Below, piece by piece: positions 1 to 6,603 of a stretch of DNA of 11,127 nucleotides. The notes under the pieces are model-generated. The model did not search any database, was not told the origin of the DNA, and saw only the letters and a program-made list of their open reading frames with translations. The stretch covers positions 1-11,127 of the forward strand of contig JAHWJJ010000093.1 of the NCBI GenBank assembly GCA_019348475.1, given 5' to 3'. Every line of letters starts with the position of its first letter. Position 1 is the stretch's first letter. Source of the DNA: Gemmatimonadota bacterium. Lineage in GTDB: Bacteria > Gemmatimonadota > Gemmatimonadetes > Longimicrobiales > Longimicrobiaceae. The translations under genes were made by a program, and so were the position numbers.

Positions 1-1
1 G

Positions 2-1198
2 ACACGGCGAGGGGGCACCGGGCGGGCGGCGCGGATCGGCGCCGGCGCGCTGGCCCTGTACGTCGCCGGCTGCAGCGACGCCGCCGGCCCCAGCCGCGGC
101 GCCGCGCCCCCCGCGGCGCAAACGCCCGTCGTCTTCGACCAGGCCCGCCTTCTCGCGGCGGACGAGGCGGTGCGCGAGCAGATCGAACGCGAGTCGTTCC
201 CCGGCGCGGCGCTCGTGGTGGGGGTGGGGGCAGAAGAGGTCTACCGCTCCGCGGCCGGGCGCGTGGGATGGACCGAGCGCGCCGAGCCGGTGGACGCGGC
301 GCGAACCATGTTCGACCTGGCGTCGCTCACCAAGGCCGTGGGAACCACGACGGCGGTGATGCTGCTGGTGGAGGACGGGCGGATGCGGCTGGACGACCCC
401 GTCTCGCGCTACGTACCCGAATTCGCCGGCGGCGAGGGGCGGCGGGTCACCATCCGCCAGCTTCTCAGCCACACCGGCGGCGCGCGGGCGGGCGCCGCCA
501 ACATGAACCAGGACGCCGCACCGGCGGCGGTGCGGCGGTACCTGGTCACGCGTCCCCTGGCCGTGCGGCCGGGGAAGGACGTGCTTTATTCGGACATCGG
601 CTTCGTGGTGCTGTGGACGGCGGCCGAGCGCGCCGCCGGCGAGCCGCTGCCGGCCTACCTGCGCCGCCGCGTGTGGGAGCCGCTGGGGATGACGTCCACG
701 CGGTTCGCCGCTCCGCGCGGATGCGAGCGGTGCGCGCCCACCCTGCTGTTGAGCGACGGCGAACCGTACCGCGGCGGGTCGTACGACGAGGTGGCGCGGG
801 CCATGAACGGCCTGGCAGGCAACGCCGGGCTCTTCGCCACCGCCGGTGACCTGGCGCGCTTTGCCGCCATGATTGCGAACGGCGGCGAACTGGACGGCGT
901 GCGCGTGCTGCGCCCCGAAACCATCGAGGCCTTCCTGCGCCCACAGCCGGGCGCCGGCAGCTTTGCGCTGGGCTGGGTGGCGTACTGCCGCGAGGGCATG
1001 GTCCCGGACCACCGGGCGTGCGACGAGGTCTACGCCATCGGCCACACCGGCTCCACCGGCACGGCGCTGTGGATCGACCCGCGCACCCGCATCTGGATGG
1101 TGCTGCTCACCAACCGCGTCTATGAGCCCCGGCGCAAGGTGAAGATGCAGGAGGTGCGTCGCGAGGTGTGGGAGAAGATCATCGGTGAGGAAAACTGA
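2..1198 (+). CDS. Serine hydrolase, class C beta-lactamase family, probable lipoprotein (5' end outside window)
   Basis: Penicillin-binding/beta-lactamase-fold hydrolase. Numbering from the first standard start codon in the window (GTG at 170), it has the S-x-x-K motif SLTK (Ser52, Lys55), the family signature LLSHTGG (98-104), a Y-S-D triad at 140-142 in place of the usual Y-x-N, and HTG at 292-294. The length fits single-domain family members, which act as esterases, peptidases or beta-lactamases; the substrate cannot be told. The GTG is probably not the true start: the frame stays open to the left edge and encodes an Arg-rich stretch, a hydrophobic segment (IGAGALALYVAGC) and a lipobox VAGC with Cys at 71-73. 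I therefore read this as a 5'-partial gene for an exported, lipid-anchored protein. It is the only plus-strand gene here. Confidence 0.85.
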   Translation, partial: TRRGGTGRAARIGAGALALYVAGCSDAAGPSRGAAPPAAQTPVVFDQARLLAADEAVREQIERESFPGAALVVGVGAEEVYRSAAGRVGWTERAEPVDAARTMFDLASLTKAVGTTTAVMLLVEDGRMRLDDPVSRYVPEFAGGEGRRVTIRQLLSHTGGARAGAANMNQDAAPAAVRRYLVTRPLAVRPGKDVLYSDIGFVVLWTAAERAAGEPLPAYLRRRVWEPLGMTSTRFAAPRGCERCAPTLLLSDGEPYRGGSYDEVARAMNGLAGNAGLFATAGDLARFAAMIANGGELDGVRVLRPETIEAFLRPQPGAGSFALGWVAYCREGMVPDHRACDEVYAIGHTGSTGTALWIDPRTRIWMVLLTNRVYEPRRKVKMQEVRREVWEKIIGEEN

Positions 1199-1226
1199 TA
1201 TGTCAGGCTGCTACGAAAATCGCCCC

Positions 1227-1261
1227 GAACTTTTGATGAGCATTTCGCTTCTCAAAAGTTC
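1227..1261. terminator. Inverted repeat after the serine hydrolase, possible terminator
   Basis: GAACTTTTGA (1227-1236) is exactly complementary to TCAAAAGTTC (1252-1261). After one mismatch the stem can continue inward with four more pairs (one of them G-T), leaving the loop ATTTC. It begins 28 nt after the hydrolase stop codon, where a terminator would be expected, but no T-run follows on the plus strand, so a regulatory or repeat role is also possible. The core recurs as CCTTTTGATAG at 1270-1280. Confidence 0.4.
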
Positions 1262-1287
1262 ACCGCCAACCTTTTGATAGCAACGCC

Positions 1288-1314
1288 CGCGGAGGCCGCG
1301 GAGGCCGCGGAGGA
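1288..1314. repeat. Three tandem 9-bp units CGCGGAGGC
   Basis: CGCGGAGGC occurs twice back to back and a third copy ends in A instead of C. A degenerate fourth unit, CGCGGAGAA, lies a little further on, at about 1327-1335. No reading frame or RNA is evident; it looks like a simple intergenic repeat. Confidence 0.6.
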
Positions 1315-1372
1315 AGGGATTGAGGACGCGGAGAACGGACGTGAGCTCTCGAGACTGCGGGCCTGAACACCA

Positions 1373-1407
1373 GAGCCCGGCAGGGACTTGCGTCTCCTGC
1401 CGGGCTC
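1373..1407 (-). terminator. Hairpin downstream of tRNA-Val
   Basis: GAGCCCGGCAGG (1373-1384) pairs perfectly over 12 bp with CCTGCCGGGCTC (1396-1407) around an 11-nt loop. On the minus strand it starts 14 nt beyond the tRNA 3' end and is followed by TGGTGTTC, a poor but somewhat T-rich tail. The position and stem strength suggest the terminator of the tRNA transcript; without a clean U-tract this is not certain. Confidence 0.6.
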
Positions 1408-1421
1408 CTCCAAACGGACCA

Positions 1422-1495
1422 TGGGCGATGAGGGATTCGAACCCCCGACCCCCGGTGTGTAAAACCGGTGCTCTAACCAGCTGAGCTAATCGCCC
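1422..1495 (-). tRNA. tRNA-Val(TAC)
   Basis: The minus strand folds as a full cloverleaf: acceptor stem GGGCGAT/ATCGCCC, D arm with GCTC/GAGC, anticodon stem CCGGT/ACCGG around the loop TTTACAC, and a T arm with the loop TTCGAAT closed by a stem with one G-T pair. The anticodon TAC is at 1461-1459, reading GUA valine codons. The discriminator base is A (1422) and the CCA end is not encoded, so it must be added after transcription. The gene sits 8 nt downstream of the stop codon of a small membrane-protein gene on the same strand. Confidence 0.96.
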
Positions 1496-1503
1496 GGTAC
1501 GGA

Positions 1504-1731
1504 CTACAGGATGATGCCCAGCGGCACCAGCACCGCAAAGCCGAGCACCAGCAGCAGCGGGCCCGCCACGGTGCTTCCCCCGCCCAGGACGATGAACCCG
1601 GCGAGGATGGCGGCCAGGCCGCCCGCCAGAACGGAAAGGTTCAGCGGCGAAAACCGCAGCGTGCTCTCGGTGTCAGCGGCGGCCGGCGCGGGGGCGGCCG
1701 TGCGGGTCTGGGCGGGTGTCGGTCTGGGCAT
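1504..1731 (-). CDS. Small two-helix membrane protein (DUF3098-like)
   Basis: A 75-residue protein with a Pro/Ala/Thr-rich, probably disordered N-terminus (1-25) followed by two hydrophobic helices at about 32-50 and 57-75, linked by a short GGGSTVAG turn. The chain ends inside or just after the second helix (VPLGIIL). The layout and the pattern GFIVLGGGS...GPLLLVLGF...VPLGI recall small DUF3098-type inner-membrane proteins, whose function is unknown; I make this match from memory and hold it loosely. I chose the ATG at 1731 over the upstream GTG at 1821 because the longer version would run through a strong hairpin (1779-1812) and adds a basic, low-complexity stretch. No good Shine-Dalgarno sequence precedes either start. 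The tRNA gene follows after 8 nt. Confidence 0.65.
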   Translation of the reverse strand: MPRPTPAQTRTAAPAPAAADTESTLRFSPLNLSVLAGGLAAILAGFIVLGGGSTVAGPLLLVLGFAVLVPLGIIL

Positions 1732-1778
1732 GCCGCAAAGCTCGGAGTGGCGGACCGCATGGTCAACCCCGTACGGAA

Positions 1779-1812
1779 CGGCGAAGGGCGCCGCCGGGGA
1801 CGCCCTTCGCCG
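1779..1812 (-). terminator. Strong hairpin after the secreted-protein gene
   Basis: Bases 1779-1790 (CGGCGAAGGGCG) and 1801-1812 (CGCCCTTCGCCG) form a perfect 12-bp stem with a 10-nt loop. It lies 54 nt past the stop codon of the minus-strand gene at 1866-2336 and upstream of the next minus-strand gene. A clear U-run is missing (GTTCCGTAC follows), so it may be an imperfect intrinsic terminator or an RNA-stabilising hairpin. Confidence 0.5.
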
Positions 1813-1865
1813 CCTGCGCACGGCGGGCCCTCAGGGCTCCGTGCAAGCCCGGAGAGGTTCGCCGG

Positions 1866-2336
1866 TCACTCTTCCCACCCGCAGGGCACCCGCGGCGTCC
1901 TGCCGGGGACCTCGCGCACGCCGTTCCACGCGAGTGCCCGGGCAGAGCCGCCGGTGGTGGTGTACGTGCCCTGGAACCGGTCGGACGCAGATCCCGCCCC
2001 GCCCAGGACCAGGCGGAACCGCCCCGCGCTGCTGGCGCCGCGCCACTCGCCGTGCCACACCAGCCCCTCACCGGTCTGCCCCACCGTGCCGTGCACCAGC
2101 CCGTTCCACCCCGGCGCGCTCCACATGCCGTCCAGCCTGGAGCCGTTCTCCGGCGCCACCAGCAGGCGCCGGCAGGCAGAATTCTCGCCCTCCACCTCCC
2201 ACCAGGTGATCCAGGTGCCGACGAAGTCGCCGGGGGAGCCCGGGCGTCCCGCCGCGCTCCCGGGCGAGGCCGCCGCCGCGAACAGGGCGCCGCCGATCAT
2301 CAACACCGCGAACACCGTACGAAACCGTGCGCTCAT
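1866..2336 (-). CDS. Secreted protein with repeated G-x-W/Y strands, function unknown
   Basis: A 156-residue protein that I do not recognise by name. The start ATG at 2336 follows AGGGAG by 4 nt. Residues 1-29 look like a Sec signal peptide: Arg near the start, a hydrophobic core (VFAVLMIGGALFAAAAS) and cleavage probably near GSAAG. The mature part repeats short strands with a G-x-W/Y core: FVGTWITW (about 38-45), LDGMWSAP (68-75), WHGEWRGA (94-101) and FQGTYTTT (121-128), which suggests a small antiparallel beta-barrel or sandwich of lipocalin/avidin-like style. Cys55 and Cys152 could form a disulfide outside the cytoplasm. It stands alone between terminator-like hairpins and does not look like part of the operon upstream. 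Confidence 0.75.
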   Translation of the reverse strand: MSARFRTVFAVLMIGGALFAAAASPGSAAGRPGSPGDFVGTWITWWEVEGENSACRRLLVAPENGSRLDGMWSAPGWNGLVHGTVGQTGEGLVWHGEWRGASSAGRFRLVLGGAGSASDRFQGTYTTTGGSARALAWNGVREVPGRTPRVPCGWEE

Positions 2337-2528
2337 CGTGCTCCCTGGGAATCTGCCCCTCCCTGCCGCCGGGCGCCTTTGCGGGGCGGTTCGGCCCCTT
2401 CCGGCCAGGCCCGGCGACCCGCAACCCCCGGGCCGAAACCCGGGCCGCTGCAAGCGGATGCAGCGCAACGACATGCAGCTTCCGTCCGCATCCGTGAACG
2501 CCGGAATGGGACAGCGGTGACGCAGAAA

Positions 2529-2550
2529 GGTGGGGCGGCGGCGACCCACC
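2529..2550 (-). terminator. Hairpin with T-tail after the chemosensory operon
   Basis: Read on the minus strand, GGTGGG (2550-2545) pairs with CCCACC (2534-2529) across a 10-nt loop and is followed directly by TTTCTGC. It lies 37 nt past the last operon stop codon (2588). The stem is short but GC-only apart from one A-T pair, and the T-rich tail is where an intrinsic terminator needs it. Confidence 0.4.
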
Positions 2551-2587
2551 CGCCGGTGCACACCCGGGGTTCCGTCGCGGACGGCGC

Positions 2588-3619
2588 CTACTCGCGCCCG
2601 TCCGCGTCGGGAGGTCCGGCGAGGGGGTACTGCAGGTCCATCCCGTCCTCCCGCGGGGGCGGCAGCATCAGGTTCTCGCGCTCCATGGCCGCCATCCGCG
2701 CGCGGTTGCGGCGGCGGCGGGGGATCAGCGCGATCAGCCCCAGCAGCATCGCGGCGAACCAGATAAGCCCCACGTTGGCCCCCAGGGAGAGCCAGCCGTA
2801 GCGGCGGCGCACGTCCTTGCGCCACTCGTCTTCCAGCTGCCCCATCGTCATCCCCCAGGTGACGCGGACCGAGCGGTCCAGCGTACCCTCGCGCCGCCAG
2901 TTCTGCAGCAGCAGCGCGAACCCCTCCTCACCGGTGCGCCGGCGCAGGTGGTCCACCATGGTCGCGGAGAGCAGGTAGGCCAGCCGCGCGCGCCCGGCGG
3001 AGCGGGGCCAGGCCAGCTCCAGCGAGTCAAGCCGCGGCGCGCGCCCCAGCAGGAACGCCACCCGCAGCGTCCAGGCGCTCTCCACGTCCCAGCTGCCGGA
3101 CGCCACCTCCGCGTAGCCTTCCGTGAACCAGCGGGGGACGGGCTCCGGAAGCCGCTCCGCCACCACCAGGTGGGCGATCTCGTGCCGCAGCGTGGCCGCC
3201 GCGTCCGCCGGCCGCACGCCGGGGATGGGGTACGTGGGAAGGACGATGACGCGCGCGTGGGGAATGGCGATGCCGCCCGCCCACTCCGGCGCGCCGCCGC
3301 CCGTGGCCGCGGCGAAGTCGCGCGGCGTGGGGGCCAGGAAGATGGTGGTGGATTCGGGGGCGGCGCCACGGCCGAAGCCGGGGAGCGGCATGGGGCGCGT
3401 GGCGGTCGCCAGCACCTCGCGCGCCAGCGAAAGCTCGCGCGGGGCGTGCACCACGCGGACGGTGCCGGCGGCCAGGGTGTCGGCGCGCGGCTGGGCGTCC
3501 AGCGCGCCGGGGGAGGGGAGAAGCGCGAGAAGGGGAAGAAGGACGGCGCGCGCGGCGTGGCTCAGGCGCCGACGGACACCGGCTCCCCCGCCTCCAGCTG
3601 CGCCAGCGCCTTGCCGCAA
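2588..3619 (-). CDS. Membrane-anchored metallopeptidase, peptidase MA-like (HExxH)
   Basis: Zinc metallopeptidase of the gluzincin type. With the TTG at 3619 as residue 1 (343 aa), the zinc site is HEIAH (His146, Glu147, His150) and the likely third ligand is Glu167 in WFTEGYAEV, the usual spacing for peptidase MA-like enzymes. A signal peptide (about 16-42, RRRLSHAARAVLLPLLALL then ALDAQ) exports the catalytic part. A single helix at about 278-300 followed by RRRRNRAR anchors it in the inner membrane with a cytoplasmic tail of about 40 residues. It is the last gene of the operon and overlaps the TPR gene. The start is uncertain: TTG at 3619 is the nearest standard codon upstream of the signal peptide, but CTG at 3565 would give a 4-base CTGA overlap with the preceding stop, like the other junctions. 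Its substrate is unknown. Confidence 0.82.
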   Translation of the reverse strand: MRQGAGAAGGGGAGVRRRLSHAARAVLLPLLALLPSPGALDAQPRADTLAAGTVRVVHAPRELSLAREVLATATRPMPLPGFGRGAAPESTTIFLAPTPRDFAAATGGGAPEWAGGIAIPHARVIVLPTYPIPGVRPADAAATLRHEIAHLVVAERLPEPVPRWFTEGYAEVASGSWDVESAWTLRVAFLLGRAPRLDSLELAWPRSAGRARLAYLLSATMVDHLRRRTGEEGFALLLQNWRREGTLDRSVRVTWGMTMGQLEDEWRKDVRRRYGWLSLGANVGLIWFAAMLLGLIALIPRRRRNRARMAAMERENLMLPPPREDGMDLQYPLAGPPDADGRE

Positions 3620-4410
3620 CGTTCGCCCCACAGGTTGAAGCGGTTGGCCTGGTGCCCGGTGCGCCACGCCCGGGCCGCCTCGTCCAGGCGGCCCTGCAGG
3701 TAATACGCGCGCCCCGTCTCCCACCACGCCTCCAGCATCCCCGGCCCCAGCTCCAGCGTGCGGCCGAAGAACGAGCGCGCGTCGTCGTACATCTCGCGCT
3801 CCAGGTACAGCATCCCCATGTACAGGTGCGCGTAGATCTGCGCCTTGCGGTCGCTTTCCTGGCGGATGGCGCGCGACAGGTGCTCGATGGCCTCGCCGAA
3901 GATTCCCTTCTTCAGGCAGATGTACCCCAGGTTCACGCGCGCCAGCGGGTTGTTGGGGTCGCGCATCAGCACCTTGTAGTAGGTCATCAGCGCGTCGTCG
4001 TACTGCTCGCGCAGCATCTGCGCCCATCCCAGCAGGCTCTCGGCGTGCGGGTCGTTGGGCGCCAGCTCCAGCGCGCGCTCCAGCTCCTTGACCGCGCGCT
4101 GGGGGTCGCCCGACGCGATGGCGGTCCACCCGCGCTCCACGTAGGTGCTGCTGCCGATGTGGTCGCTTACGATGGTCTGCGGCTGCGCCGCGGCCGGCGG
4201 GGGCGCGGGGAGCGCCTTGTAGCGGTCCACCAGCCCGCGGATGCGCTCCTTGAGCGCCGTGAGCCCCTCGATGGCGGATTCCGTCTCGCGGAAGAAGCCC
4301 ACGATCTCCTGGCGCAGGGCGTCGCGGTCCTCCGCCCCGGCGCCGTCCAGGCGGGCGTCGATGGCGGCGAAGCGCTCCTCCAGCTCCGACAGCAGCTCCT
4401 GCGCGGTCAT
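3562..4410 (-). CDS. Coiled-coil and TPR protein of the chemosensory operon
   Basis: A 282-residue soluble protein without signal peptide. Residues 1-66 are charged, heptad-like helix (EERFAAIDARLDG, EIVGFFRETESAIEGLTALK), likely a coiled coil; 67-80 is a Pro/Ala linker. From about 88 to 275 there are TPR units, for example ERGWTAIASGDPQRAVKELE, LGWAQMLREQYDDALMTYYK, LGYICLKKGIFGEAIEHLSR and MGMLYLEREMYDDARSFFGR. TPR arrays bind partner proteins, so this is probably a scaffold or adaptor for the operon's sensory proteins; the partner is not visible. Its ATG overlaps the cheW stop as ATGA (4410-4407), which fixes the start and implies translational coupling. Confidence 0.88.
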   Translation of the reverse strand: MTAQELLSELEERFAAIDARLDGAGAEDRDALRQEIVGFFRETESAIEGLTALKERIRGLVDRYKALPAPPPAAAQPQTIVSDHIGSSTYVERGWTAIASGDPQRAVKELERALELAPNDPHAESLLGWAQMLREQYDDALMTYYKVLMRDPNNPLARVNLGYICLKKGIFGEAIEHLSRAIRQESDRKAQIYAHLYMGMLYLEREMYDDARSFFGRTLELGPGMLEAWWETGRAYYLQGRLDEAARAWRTGHQANRFNLWGERCGKALAQLEAGEPVSVGA

Positions 4411-4919
4411 GCCCCGTCCGCCGCTCCGCCTTCGGCGGGGACCAGCTCCGCCCCCTGCAGCGCGATGCGCTCCTCGCTGCTGAGGATGCGCTCCAGGTCC
4501 AGCAGGATCACCAGCCGGCCCTCCAGCCGCACGATGCCGCGCACGAACTCCGCCGCCAGGCCGCGGATGTACGCGGGCGGGGGCGCGATGCTGGTCTCGG
4601 GCGCGCGCAGCACCTCGGTCACGCTGTCCACCACCAGCCCCAGCCGCTCGCCCCCGAACTCCACCAGGACGATGCGCGTGTCCTCGTCGAAGGCGAACTC
4701 CTTCACCTCGAAGCGGCGGCGCAGGTCCACCACCGGGACCACCGCCCCGCGCACGTCCAGCACCCCCTCCACGAAGGCGGGGGCACGCGGCACGGGGGTG
4801 ACCCCCTGCCAGCGCAGGATCTCGTGCACGGCGAACACGTCCAGCCCGAACTCCTCGCCGCCGACCTTGAAGGTGACCAGCTGCACCTGCGGCACTGCCG
4901 CCTGCCGAACGTTTCTCAT
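4407..4919 (-). CDS. cheW: CheW-type coupling protein (copy 1)
   Basis: A single CheW domain (170 aa) covering about residues 12-150. CheW bridges chemoreceptors and the histidine kinase CheA at the inner face of the membrane. The typical elements are present: LVTFKVGGEEFGLDVFAVHE (first barrel strand pair), VEGVLDVRGAVVPVVDLRRR (the conserved G-V-x-x-x-R-G-x-x-x-P-V-x-D-L segment, about 50-69), LGLVVDSVTEVL and a C-terminal strand-helix LVILLDLERILS. The tail after 155 is acidic and Ala/Gly-rich. The start ATG overlaps the preceding stop as ATGA (4919-4916), with GGAGAG immediately in front, unusually close for a Shine-Dalgarno sequence. It differs clearly from the neighbouring second copy, so it is not a recent duplicate. 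Confidence 0.93.
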   Translation of the reverse strand: MRNVRQAAVPQVQLVTFKVGGEEFGLDVFAVHEILRWQGVTPVPRAPAFVEGVLDVRGAVVPVVDLRRRFEVKEFAFDEDTRIVLVEFGGERLGLVVDSVTEVLRAPETSIAPPPAYIRGLAAEFVRGIVRLEGRLVILLDLERILSSEERIALQGAELVPAEGGAADGA

Positions 4920-5413
4920 CTCTCCGCGCTGTCCAGGGTGGTGCGCTCGCCGAGGATCTCCGCGAGGTCGATCAGGGTCACCAGCCGGTCGTCCATCCGC
5001 GCGACGCACACCACGTAGGCGTCGCGGTCGCCGCCGGTGTGCGGCGCGGGGCGCACGCACTCCGGCGGCACGTCCATCACCTCGTGCACCGCGTCCACCG
5101 CCACCCCCACCCGCCCGTCGCCCATCGCCACCACCAGGACGGCAGGGGCCCGCGCCGCCTCGCGCGCCAGCCCCAGCGCCGGCGCCACGTCCATCACGGG
5201 CACCATCTCGCCGCGCAGCATCAGCACCCCCAGCAGGTGGGGCGGCATGTCGGGGAGCGGCTGGATCGTCCGCCGGGTCACCACCTCCTCCACCAGGCGG
5301 ATGTCGCAGCCGTGCAGCTCGCCCCCCAGGCGAAACGCGACGGCCTGCGCGCCCTCGCCGCGGGCCAGGAGGGCGCGAAAGTCCAGGGCCAGGGGTGCGG
5401 CGGGCGCGTTCAC
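4916..5413 (-). CDS. cheW: CheW-type coupling protein (copy 2, divergent)
   Basis: A 165-residue CheW-domain protein. Recognisable parts are [20 protein letters not shown] (about 24-43), [20 protein letters not shown] (60-79, the conserved core), [14 protein letters not shown] (102-115) and [12 protein letters not shown] (144-155). It has an extra N-terminal stretch of about 20 residues and Cys36 in the first strand region. It is more divergent than copy 1 and could couple a different receptor or kinase, or act without CheA as some CheW-like proteins do. The start is GTG at 5413, overlapping the cheB stop as GTGA, with GGGAG 7 nt upstream, which supports this choice over later codons. Confidence 0.91.
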   Translation of the reverse strand: MNAPAAPLALDFRALLARGEGAQAVAFRLGGELHGCDIRLVEEVVTRRTIQPLPDMPPHLLGVLMLRGEMVPVMDVAPALGLAREAARAPAVLVVAMGDGRVGVAVDAVHEVMDVPPECVRPAPHTGGDRDAYVVCVARMDDRLVTLIDLAEILGERTTLDSAER

Positions 5414-6603
5414 GGGCTTTCTCCCGCGGGTGCGGTGGACAGGGCCGGGGCGGCGCGGACGTCCAGCTGGCGCTCGATCTCATCGTGGATCTGCTCCAGC
5501 GGAAGCACGGCGTGGGCGGCCTTCGCCGCGGCGGCCGGCATTCCGAAGATGACCGACGACGCACGGTCCTGGGCGATGCCGTAGCCGCCGGCCTCCACCA
5601 GCTCGCGCAGCCCCTCGGCCCCGTCGCGCCCCATCCCCGTGAGCACCACCCCCACCGCACGGCGGCCGAACGCCTCCGCCACGCTGCGGAACAGCGGGTC
5701 GGCGGCGGGGCGCACCCCCCACAGCGTGGGCTCCTGGTCCAGCGCGATGCGCACCTGCCCGCCATCGCGCAGCACGCGCATGTGCCAGTCGCCGGGGGCC
5801 AGGTACACGTGGTCGGGGCGAACCACGTCGCCCTCCGCCGCTTCCACCACGCGCAGCGCGGCCATCCCGTCCAGCCGCTCCGCGAACGAGCGGGTGAAGC
5901 GCGGCGGCATGTGCTGCACGATGAGGACGGCGGCCCCCAGCGGCGCGCGCAGCCGGGGCACCAGCTCGGTGAGCGCCCGCGGCCCGCCGGTGGAGGCCGC
6001 AATCGCCACCACCGCCTGGGCCGAGGGCCCCGTGAACGGCGCGCGGGTGGGCCGCTGCGCCTGCGGTCGCCTGCGCTTGCGCGCGGACGCCGCCTGCCTC
6101 CGCGCCGGCGCGTCGTGCTCCTGCGCGGGCGGGGGCGCCGCGGGACGGCGGACGCGGACGGGGATGACGGACAGGTTGGCGGTGGCCGCCGCCCGCAGCG
6201 CCTGCAGCAGCCGGTCCGCCACCGTGTCCAGGTTCAGCGAGATGGTGCCGGACGGCTTGGCGACGAAGTCCACCGCGCCGTAGTCCAGCGCCCGCATGGT
6301 CGCTTCGCCGCCCTCGGTGGTGTAGGCGGAGAGCATCACGACCGGGCGCGGGGTTTCGCTCATGATGTAGCCCAGCGCGGAGAGGCCGTCCAGCCCGGGC
6401 ATCTCCACGTCCATGGTCACCAGGTCGGGCTCCAGCTGGTGCACCTTGCGCAGGGCGTCGTTGCCGTCGTGCGCGGTGCCCACCACCCGGAACTCGTCGG
6501 TGCGCGAGAGGATGTCGCTGATCACCCGGCGCATGAACGCGCTGTCGTCCACCACCAGGACGGTCCGGGGGCGCGCCCGCTCCGCCTGGTCAGAGAACGA
6601 CAT
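5410..6603 (-). CDS. cheB: CheB, receptor methylesterase/glutamine deamidase response regulator
   Basis: Removes methyl groups from chemoreceptor glutamates when phosphorylated, giving adaptation. The 397-residue chain has a receiver domain (about 12-135) with acidic pair Asp19/Asp20, phospho-acceptor Asp65 in [12 protein letters not shown], Ser92 and Lys116 (AKPSG), then a methylesterase domain (about 196-380) with the catalytic triad Ser204 ([10 protein letters not shown]), His231 (VQHMPPRFT) and Asp327 (GMGRDGAEG). All key residues are present, so it should be active. The linker (about 140-195) is longer than usual and full of Pro, Ala and Arg ([13 protein letters not shown]). Its start overlaps the cheD 3' end by 14 nt. 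It probably works with the CheR and CheD encoded just upstream. Confidence 0.97.
   Translation of the reverse strand: MSFSDQAERARPRTVLVVDDSAFMRRVISDILSRTDEFRVVGTAHDGNDALRKVHQLEPDLVTMDVEMPGLDGLSALGYIMSETPRPVVMLSAYTTEGGEATMRALDYGAVDFVAKPSGTISLNLDTVADRLLQALRAAATANLSVIPVRVRRPAAPPPAQEHDAPARRQAASARKRRRPQAQRPTRAPFTGPSAQAVVAIAASTGGPRALTELVPRLRAPLGAAVLIVQHMPPRFTRSFAERLDGMAALRVVEAAEGDVVRPDHVYLAPGDWHMRVLRDGGQVRIALDQEPTLWGVRPAADPLFRSVAEAFGRRAVGVVLTGMGRDGAEGLRELVEAGGYGIAQDRASSVIFGMPAAAAKAAHAVLPLEQIHDEIERQLDVRAAPALSTAPAGESP

Noticed and set aside
2427..2447. CCCGGGCCG repeated twice around AAA
   Set aside because: Short GC palindromic words are expected by chance at this base composition, and the pair sits in the leader of the secreted-protein gene without further structure.
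1716..2801. Plus-strand frames across 1511-2801
   Set aside because: They run opposite two minus-strand genes with signal peptides or helices and through hairpins, and they show only Pro/Arg-rich low complexity.
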